NCBI GenBank assembly: GCA_022708385.1
Contig: JAKIYU010000198.1
Coordinates: 1-5,210 of the forward strand
DNA: 5,210 nucleotides
DNA from: Bacteroidota bacterium
GTDB taxonomy: Bacteria; Bacteroidota; Bacteroidia; Bacteroidales; PXBB01
Direction of reading: 5' to 3'
Of this stretch, positions 1 through 5,210 are shown one piece after another (the first letter of the stretch is position 1; each line of letters starts with the position of its first letter). The notes beneath the pieces were generated by a model, which was not told the DNA's origin, searched no databases, and worked only from the letters and a program-made list of their open reading frames with translations. Both the position numbers and the translations under genes were made by a program.

Positions 1-185
1 CAACCGGAAGCCCACTTATGAACCTTCCCTGGACATTTACCGGCCTGCCTTCTGTAACATTTCCTACAGAGAGAAATAAAAACAACCTTCCTTACGGCCT
101 GCAATGTTGCAGCAGAAGCCAGGCACTACACGCTTTGTTGCAAAATGCCAACGTTCTGTTCAAAGCGCTTCATCCATTAAGTTAA
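1..185 (+). CDS. Amidase signature family enzyme, C-terminal end only (5' partial)
   Basis: Seen: reading from base 3, the frame is open from the window edge to a TAA at 183-185, giving 60 residues. These match the C-terminal block of amidase-signature hydrolases: a Gly-Ser-Pro / Asn-x-Pro-Trp-Thr segment (fragment residues 2-11), Gly-Leu-Pro (14-16), a Pro at 21, then Leu-Pro-x-Gly-Leu-Gln (29-34), followed by a closing helix of about 20 residues rich in Ala, Leu and Gln. Family knowledge: these enzymes hydrolyse amide bonds with a Ser-cisSer-Lys triad, which would lie upstream of this window and cannot be checked. The Asn-x-Pro-Trp-Thr form is more like general amidases than GatA, the Glu-tRNA(Gln) amidotransferase subunit, so GatA is less likely; the substrate is unknown. 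A lipoprotein or secreted form cannot be judged without the N-terminus. The next gene starts 11 bases after the stop on the same strand, suggesting co-transcription. Confidence 0.8.
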   Translation, partial: TGSPLMNLPWTFTGLPSVTFPTERNKNNLPYGLQCCSRSQALHALLQNANVLFKALHPLS

Positions 186-196
186 TCCCTGATAAA

Positions 197-1510
197 ATGA
201 AAAACCGTTTGTCCCTGCCTGTTATCAGCATACTGTGCATAACGGTTATCCTGTTTATTGTTACATCAAATACCAACTGGCACAAAGGCCATTGGAAAAG
301 TATCATTGAAGCTGATGCTAAAGGCTATTACGCCTACCTGCCTGCGGTGTTTATATACCACGACCTGAATCTGGGCTTTTTCGACAGTATAGAAAACGGG
401 AAATACTACAACCGCTGCATGTTTTATGATTACAGAACAGGTGCGCATGGAAAAACCATCAACAAATATTACTGTGGCACAGCGCTGGCACAACTTCCTT
501 TTTTTCTGGTGGCCCATGCTATAGCGCATCTTACAGGCGCTGATGCCGACGGCTATTCTAAAATATATCCTGTTTGTATCAGTATTGCAGCCATTATTTA
601 TCTCATAACAGGCTTGATCTACTTTATTGCCGTAATGAAACACTATAACCTCAGCCCATGGACAGTAGTTTTTACTCTTTTTGCCACTGTATTTGGCACC
701 AACCTATTTTATTACACGGTCGGAGAGCCCGCTCTAAGTCATATTTATTCCTTTGCATTCATAACCATGTTTTTCTATTATTCAGTCCGTTATTTTTCAA
801 CTCCGAAACCAGGCTACATAACCGTTTTGGGGGCGCTTCTGGGCATCATCATACTGATACGCCCCGTAAACGGGCTTATTATTTTCATCTGGCCTTTTGC
901 CGCAGGTGGTTTCAGACAACTGAGAGACGGGCTTGCAACAGCATTTAAACACACAATACATTTATCTTCTGCCCTGTTTCTATGTGTGGCCATTATTTCA
1001 ATTCAGCTCATTCTGTATAAAATTTCAACAGGGCATTTTTTTGTTTACTCTTACGGCGGCGAAGGTTTCGTATTTACCCAACCACATATAGCCGACATAC
1101 TTTTCAGCTATAAAAAGGGCCTGTTTCTTTATACCCCCATGTACCTGCTGGCTTTTACAGGCTTGTATTTTATAAGAAAAATATCTCCTTTCTCATTTTA
1201 TTCGTGGTTATTATTTTTCTTGCTGATAACCTATGTCTTTTCATCGTGGTGGAACTGGTATTACGGCGGCAGCTTTTCTTCACGGGTATATGTTGAATTT
1301 CTATCCTTATTCATGTTGTTGCTGGCTGTTACTTTACAAAATATCAGAAAAAAGGCTATAAAATATGTTTACATAACACTTATCGGGCTTTTTATTATTA
1401 TCTGTCAGGTGCAAACATACCAATACAGATATTACTATATACATTGGGAAAACATGACCAAGGAAAAATACTGGGATGTTTTTATGCGGGTGGACAAACT
1501 GATAAAATGA
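197..1510 (+). CDS. Polytopic inner-membrane protein, possible GT-C-type glycosyltransferase, function unassigned
   Basis: Seen: 437 residues with roughly nine to eleven hydrophobic spans, including residues 8-23, 97-112, 122-146, 154-173, 181-198, 207-232, 255-274, 309-326, 332-350, 365-380 and 389-404. The segment after the first span carries Glu38-x-Asp40 followed by Lys-Gly-Tyr-Tyr-Ala-Tyr. Other striking motifs are Ser-His-x-Tyr (181-184), Arg-Pro-x-Asn-Gly (222-226), Lys-Lys-Gly-Leu-Phe (306-310) and a Trp-Trp-x-Trp-Tyr-Gly-Gly-Ser-Phe-x-x-Arg block (351-363). The tail is Tyr-rich and polar. Family knowledge: acidic residues in the first extracytoplasmic loop of a many-span protein are the hallmark of GT-C glycosyltransferases, which use lipid-linked sugars; similar uncharacterised proteins are common in Bacteroidota. 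The glycosyltransferase role is inference. Start choice: an in-frame ATG at 104 would add 31 polar residues lying entirely over the amidase gene, whereas ATG 197 follows that gene's stop by 11 bases, has an A-rich context and puts a short basic N-terminus before the first span. Confidence 0.8.
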   Translation: MKNRLSLPVISILCITVILFIVTSNTNWHKGHWKSIIEADAKGYYAYLPAVFIYHDLNLGFFDSIENGKYYNRCMFYDYRTGAHGKTINKYYCGTALAQLPFFLVAHAIAHLTGADADGYSKIYPVCISIAAIIYLITGLIYFIAVMKHYNLSPWTVVFTLFATVFGTNLFYYTVGEPALSHIYSFAFITMFFYYSVRYFSTPKPGYITVLGALLGIIILIRPVNGLIIFIWPFAAGGFRQLRDGLATAFKHTIHLSSALFLCVAIISIQLILYKISTGHFFVYSYGGEGFVFTQPHIADILFSYKKGLFLYTPMYLLAFTGLYFIRKISPFSFYSWLLFFLLITYVFSSWWNWYYGGSFSSRVYVEFLSLFMLLLAVTLQNIRKKAIKYVYITLIGLFIIICQVQTYQYRYYYIHWENMTKEKYWDVFMRVDKLIK

Positions 1511-1523
1511 GCCCTTAATCAGT
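1498..1523. terminator. Weak inverted repeat between convergent genes, possible two-way terminator
   Basis: Seen: ACTGAT at 1498-1503 pairs with ATCAGT at 1518-1523, and two further A-T pairs are possible inside the arm after one mismatch. It spans the stop of the membrane-protein gene and ends just before the sprA stop. The stem is short and AT-rich, and no run of T follows it on either strand, so it is a poor intrinsic terminator. It is listed only because it is the sole symmetric element in the 15-base convergent gap. Confidence 0.2.
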
Positions 1524-1525
1524 GG

Positions 1526-4500
1526 TTACGGCGCCAGCGTAAACCTCAGGCTGAATCCGGCATTCGTATTGGCATTGGGAAACACCGATGATACAAAGGG
1601 ATTGGTAATAATCTGGTCGTAAAATACCCTTACCATGAAGTTTTGGCTGATGTTGTAATCGGCCGACAGGTTGATGGATATGATTCTTTGCCCTGCAGAA
1701 ATCTGGTCGAAGTTTTCAACCAGTTTGCGCAATACCGTTTTGTTTTTTCTTATCGAAAAGTCGGCTCTCAGGTTCAGGTCGCTTTTTAGGTTGCGGCTTT
1801 TACCCCCCGACTTCAGAACAAACTGAACATCGGGAATACGGTAACCACTGCCAATAACATATTCATCGCTGGTGGTTTCTGTAAGTTGATTGTTCGAAAA
1901 ACTCATGCCCAAATTGCGGCTTTTCTTTATTTCAAGTTTTACCATGATGCTGTTGTGCATTGTGGCATCAAGGCTTATGAACGGGCTGAATTGTTCAGAA
2001 ATTGAAATCTGATTTATTTCGTTTTTTGCAATAAAATTATCAAGTAAGTCTTTGGCTGTGGGATTGCCGCTGTCGTCTTCCCTGTAGTTAATATTCGACA
2101 CAAAGCTGCCTACATTATAGGTCGAACGGTAGGCGTGTGCAAGGCGGGCTGTTTTAAAGTATTTTTCGACCCATTTAATTTTAGTCAGGCCATCGTAGGT
2201 AATGCGCCAGTTGGGCATGGGAATTTCGGGAAAGGGGTTGAGGTCGAAAATGCTGGCGTCTTTCCCTGTATATGCAGCAAGGAATGCTGGCACCAACACC
2301 TCCTGGGACGTAGGCCCATAACCTTGTGGAAATCCTGTAGAGTCAACTGTCTGTCCCGACCAGTTGGGATTTTGTTGTGCAAGACGCTGTGCAATAATAA
2401 TTCTTAATTTCTTAAAATTCTCAAAATTCTTGTTCGAATAAGTTGTCTTATTATCGCCAGCCCATGCCGTATTCCATGTGATATAAGAAATGCTGAATGT
2501 ACCGTTCTCCATCGGTGAATAGGAGGCAAAATTGCCGTTGGAATCCGCCTTAAAAAATTCGGTGCGGCTGTGGGTCTCATTTCTGTTGGCCGTCAGTTCT
2601 ATTTTGAACCCGGTTATCGGTTCAATGGTGCTTCGGGCAGAAAGAGTTTTGGTTTGGGTTCTTAAAAAGGGTGTATTCAGCAGGGTGTCTTGGGTTATCC
2701 AGTTGTGCGTTACGGCATCATAGCGAATATCCCGCTGACTACCCAACACAAAATCTGTTCCCGGAGCCATCAGGTTCCAGTCCTGTCCCAAGGCAACAGG
2801 CGATGGTGTAAAACCAGGAAGCAAAGTACCATTGGTTTCAGAGTAATTAATGCTGGCATTTTTAACTCCCATTAAAAACTTTAATGTGTTATCAAGTATA
2901 ATTTTGGCGGTACTTTCTTTTTTCTCGACTGAATCTTTTTTAGTGTCGGGCAAATCTTCTTCTTCTTTGACATTTTGTTTTTTCCCTTTTGCATTCTGAG
3001 GCACCTGTCCGGGTTGATTGCGCTTTGGCTGATTGAGCTTACGCAGATAACCTATTTTGTTGTAAAGACTGCTCATATTGGCATTGCCGTTCAACTGCTT
3101 GGTGTTGGAGTTTTCGATGGTATTGCCCAGCATCTGCAACGACAGCGGCGCAGCCCGCCAGTTGTATGTTCCTGTGTAACGCGCATTGGCCGATATCCAA
3201 TTAAATAAAGGAATTTTATTTATAGGGATATTGTAATTGGCATTCATGGTGTGGTTATAAAGCGTTACACGTCCGAATTCCCTTATATTGTCCATGATAG
3301 AATCTTTCTTCCATCCATAGTCGGGGTCATCCTTGTCGATTCTCCCCGCTGGCTCATCTATACGGGCGTTTGCCATCGCTGAAAAATCTACGTTAAGCGA
3401 ACGCGTCAGGTCAAACCGCATATTATACAACCGATTCCAGTCGAAGGTTTTAACGTAATTCGGCTCAATAATTAATCGTGCCTCCGTTTTATCTCTCATA
3501 AGCGATTCGTTATACATACGATCAAGGTCGGTACGGAACGAAAGAGACTTGGGCAGATAATAGAAGTTGAAGTCTTTTATTAGTGCCAGAGATTTCCTTT
3601 TTTGCAGGAATTTGATTTTCCCGAAAGGCGTAACGTTTTTGGGATTAATTGAAAAGTTGTAGCCCAGGGCGCCCTTGTAGGTCTTCTTATTATCGAACAC
3701 AACATCAAAGCTGCTGTGGTTTATTTCGGTATAAGCATAGGTCAGGTCGAAGTTTTCGATATCGTAAAGCCTTACTTTTTTCGAGCCAACCCTGTCCTTG
3801 CGCACATTCATAAAGTTTATGGACTTTCTTTGGGTATAGTCCTGTGATATTTTTTTAATCGAATCCCTGGCATTTTTATCTGCATACGACTCCAGGTCAT
3901 CTTTAAAAATAATATCCGGATCCAGAGGATTGTATTGGGGGTTGCTTACCATTTCGGAATAGTCGAAATGAAATGGAATTTTTATACCTGACTTTTCGGG
4001 GAAAAATTTACCCAATTCAATATTGGTGGCAACATCGTATTGCATTATTGTTTCCTTCTGACGCTCGGCCACTTTTTTATCGATACTGCCAAAGCCGGGG
4101 GTGCTAATAGAACCGGCCAGGGTTACATTGCCAATATCAGCCAGGTTGGTCGAAACGCGCGTGTTGGCGGCCCATCCCCCTTGGTTATCAAAATCGGTAA
4201 GTCGCATTTCATTTACCCATACTTCAACACACTTCGGCTGCCCGTCGTCGCTATCCGATAAAGTGGCTTTTTTAGGATTGCGTACCCCTATCATAATAGT
4301 TTTAATACTGCTCAATGTGGGGTTCCCAACAACAGTAACCCTGTTATTGCCATCGTAAACATAAAACGGCGTATTAAGAGTTACGTTTGAACCCTCTTCT
4401 CTTAATTTGATATTACGGTCAATTTTGGCTTGTTGAAGTACCGAAAAAGGGAAATTGAATTGGTTTTCTGTCGGCCAAATGTTATATACTTCGGTGGCGC

Positions 4501-5210
4501 TGGTGTACCAAGGCGTTAGTTTTAGCGGAATTTCATACTCGTAATAATTCTTGTTAAAGTCGGTGCCCAAACGTATAAAAACTGTTAGGTCGCCATCGTT
4601 AAGCGGTTCGCTTTGTTTACCCGCTTCGGCATGCACAAACATGTTCATGCGTTTATACATTCTCACATCGAGGTCGGCGGTTTTATATACGGCCCTTGCA
4701 TCACCGTCCTGCAGGTTGCACAAGCGCAACGATAAGGCCTGTTCGTTAAGCTTCTGCAAATTGGTTGTGGCCAGGTTAATTTCACGTTCAATGCCGGGCG
4801 GGATAACATACGGCACGGGGGTGCGTTTGCCATTTTCTTCAATATTTACTGTTGAAGCATCGAAAGTGGTTTCGTTGAATCCGTCTCCGGGCACATATTC
4901 ACCGGCTGCCAGAAGCGAATTATTAAATTTCCGCCACTGTCCTCTAACCAATTCCAGTGTGGCAAAGCGACAATACACAGGTTCGTTGAAACCTTTGAAA
5001 AACATCCTCATAAACCTGATAGAGTTAAATCCCTGTATATTACCAACAGTTTTATCGGGGCTTTTTACGGGTATTTTAAATTGATACCAGTTGACGGTTT
5101 CGGTGTTGCCGTTTTTAAGTGTTACCACAGCGGGATATACATCGGTAATGTAATTTTGCCCTACTTGCATCCTGCTTGGAATAAGATCCACCCTGTACTG
5201 GTAATACCTT
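1526..5210 (-). CDS. sprA: SprA (Sov), type IX secretion outer-membrane translocon, C-terminal half (5' partial)
   Basis: Role (family knowledge): SprA is a single-chain outer-membrane beta-barrel of unusual size (36 strands in Flavobacterium johnsoniae, about 2,400 residues) that passes folded type IX cargo to the surface with PorV and Plug; it is also needed for gliding. Seen: the frame is open to the right edge; the GTG at 5191 is preceded in frame by Arg-Tyr-Tyr-Gln-Tyr-Arg, so it is internal. Counting from that GTG, 1,221 residues remain, about half the family length. Recognisable blocks are the Ser-Ile-Arg-Phe-Met-Arg-Met-Phe region (57-64), Val-Glu-Val-Trp-Val-Asn-Glu-Met-Arg-Leu (322-331), Gly-Gly-Trp-Ala-Ala (338-342), Pro-Gly-Phe-Gly-Ser-Ile (365-370), Pro-Ala-Phe-Leu-Ala-Ala-Tyr (968-974) and Pro-Asn-Trp-Arg-x-Thr-Tyr-x-Gly-Leu (993-1002). 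Alternating polar/aromatic strands fill the rest, ending in a barrel-type strand (Phe-Ser-Leu-Arg-Phe-Thr-Leu). The only cysteines are at 74, 158 and 321, leaving the last 900 residues cysteine-free. No frameshift or stop is seen. It converges on the upstream membrane-protein gene. Confidence 0.93.
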   Translation of the reverse strand, partial: RYYQYRVDLIPSRMQVGQNYITDVYPAVVTLKNGNTETVNWYQFKIPVKSPDKTVGNIQGFNSIRFMRMFFKGFNEPVYCRFATLELVRGQWRKFNNSLLAAGEYVPGDGFNETTFDASTVNIEENGKRTPVPYVIPPGIEREINLATTNLQKLNEQALSLRLCNLQDGDARAVYKTADLDVRMYKRMNMFVHAEAGKQSEPLNDGDLTVFIRLGTDFNKNYYEYEIPLKLTPWYTSATEVYNIWPTENQFNFPFSVLQQAKIDRNIKLREEGSNVTLNTPFYVYDGNNRVTVVGNPTLSSIKTIMIGVRNPKKATLSDSDDGQPKCVEVWVNEMRLTDFDNQGGWAANTRVSTNLADIGNVTLAGSISTPGFGSIDKKVAERQKETIMQYDVATNIELGKFFPEKSGIKIPFHFDYSEMVSNPQYNPLDPDIIFKDDLESYADKNARDSIKKISQDYTQRKSINFMNVRKDRVGSKKVRLYDIENFDLTYAYTEINHSSFDVVFDNKKTYKGALGYNFSINPKNVTPFGKIKFLQKRKSLALIKDFNFYYLPKSLSFRTDLDRMYNESLMRDKTEARLIIEPNYVKTFDWNRLYNMRFDLTRSLNVDFSAMANARIDEPAGRIDKDDPDYGWKKDSIMDNIREFGRVTLYNHTMNANYNIPINKIPLFNWISANARYTGTYNWRAAPLSLQMLGNTIENSNTKQLNGNANMSSLYNKIGYLRKLNQPKRNQPGQVPQNAKGKKQNVKEEEDLPDTKKDSVEKKESTAKIILDNTLKFLMGVKNASINYSETNGTLLPGFTPSPVALGQDWNLMAPGTDFVLGSQRDIRYDAVTHNWITQDTLLNTPFLRTQTKTLSARSTIEPITGFKIELTANRNETHSRTEFFKADSNGNFASYSPMENGTFSISYITWNTAWAGDNKTTYSNKNFENFKKLRIIIAQRLAQQNPNWSGQTVDSTGFPQGYGPTSQEVLVPAFLAAYTGKDASIFDLNPFPEIPMPNWRITYDGLTKIKWVEKYFKTARLAHAYRSTYNVGSFVSNINYREDDSGNPTAKDLLDNFIAKNEINQISISEQFSPFISLDATMHNSIMVKLEIKKSRNLGMSFSNNQLTETTSDEYVIGSGYRIPDVQFVLKSGGKSRNLKSDLNLRADFSIRKNKTVLRKLVENFDQISAGQRIISINLSADYNISQNFMVRVFYDQIITNPFVSSVFPNANTNAGFSLRFTLAP
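2903..3040 (-). other. Charged, low-complexity insert within the SprA barrel region
   Basis: This in-frame stretch encodes residues 718-763 counted from the GTG at 5191. It begins Gln/Asn/Pro-rich (718-734) and then becomes dominated by Lys, Glu and Asp (735-763), including a Glu-Glu-Glu-Asp cluster and several Lys-Lys pairs. It has almost no aromatic or beta-strand character, unlike both flanks, which show alternating strand patterns. I infer a disordered loop or turn between two barrel strands. Which side of the membrane it faces cannot be decided from this sequence alone. Confidence 0.6.

Noticed and set aside
2..79. Short open stretch in the second plus frame from the window edge to a TAA at 77-79
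   Set aside because: It has no recognisable family motif, while the third frame shows clear amidase motifs over the same bases.
107..140. Possible Bacteroidota promoter (TTG ... TA-n-TTTG) ahead of the membrane-protein gene
   Set aside because: The TA-to-TTTG spacing does not fit the -7 consensus and the site lies inside the amidase coding sequence; co-transcription is the simpler reading.
104..196. N-terminal 31-residue extension of the membrane protein from the ATG at 104
   Set aside because: It overlaps the amidase C-terminus in another frame, is polar and unlike a signal peptide, and a better start with an A-rich context lies at 197.
266..643. 125-codon minus-strand open frame opposite the membrane-protein gene
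   Set aside because: It is antisense to a convincing many-span protein and has no recognisable motifs or plausible start context.
4551..5084. 177-codon plus-strand open frame opposite sprA, along with other shorter ones
   Set aside because: They lie antisense to a clearly conserved coding frame, have composition expected of a shadow frame and show no domain motifs.
5191..5193. GTG at 5191-5189 as a true start of the minus-strand gene
   Set aside because: The frame stays open upstream to the window edge with family-like sequence, and the product from GTG is only about half of the usual SprA length.

Overview
The window looks like a chromosomal piece of a Bacteroidota genome. The main reason is the long minus-strand gene, whose product reads as the C-terminal half of SprA (Sov in Porphyromonas), the giant outer-membrane translocon of the type IX secretion system, which is confined to this phylum. 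Moderate base composition and A-rich start contexts without an obvious Shine-Dalgarno sequence also fit. I cannot name a genus.

Layout from left to right: (1) bases 1-185, plus strand, hold the last 60 codons of an amidase-signature enzyme that starts before the window. (2) Eleven bases later, 197-1510 on the plus strand encode a complete 437-residue polytopic membrane protein. It resembles the uncharacterised GT-C-like membrane proteins of Bacteroidota, and I assign no firm function. (3) The next 15 bases (1511-1525) separate two convergent stop codons and hold only a weak inverted repeat. (4) Bases 1526-5210 on the minus strand are the 3' part of sprA, which runs off the right edge without a stop. 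Its apparent GTG start at 5191 is an internal valine codon.

The amidase and membrane-protein genes are close enough to be co-transcribed, but nothing links them in function to secretion. SprA works with partners (PorV, Plug, the GldKLMN motor) encoded elsewhere. The window is almost entirely coding: no RNA genes, CRISPR arrays, insertion sequences or long repeats were seen. No clearly new system is present. The points worth a second look are the unassigned membrane protein, the amidase tail that settles its start codon, the charged insert in the SprA barrel, and what lies beside sprA.
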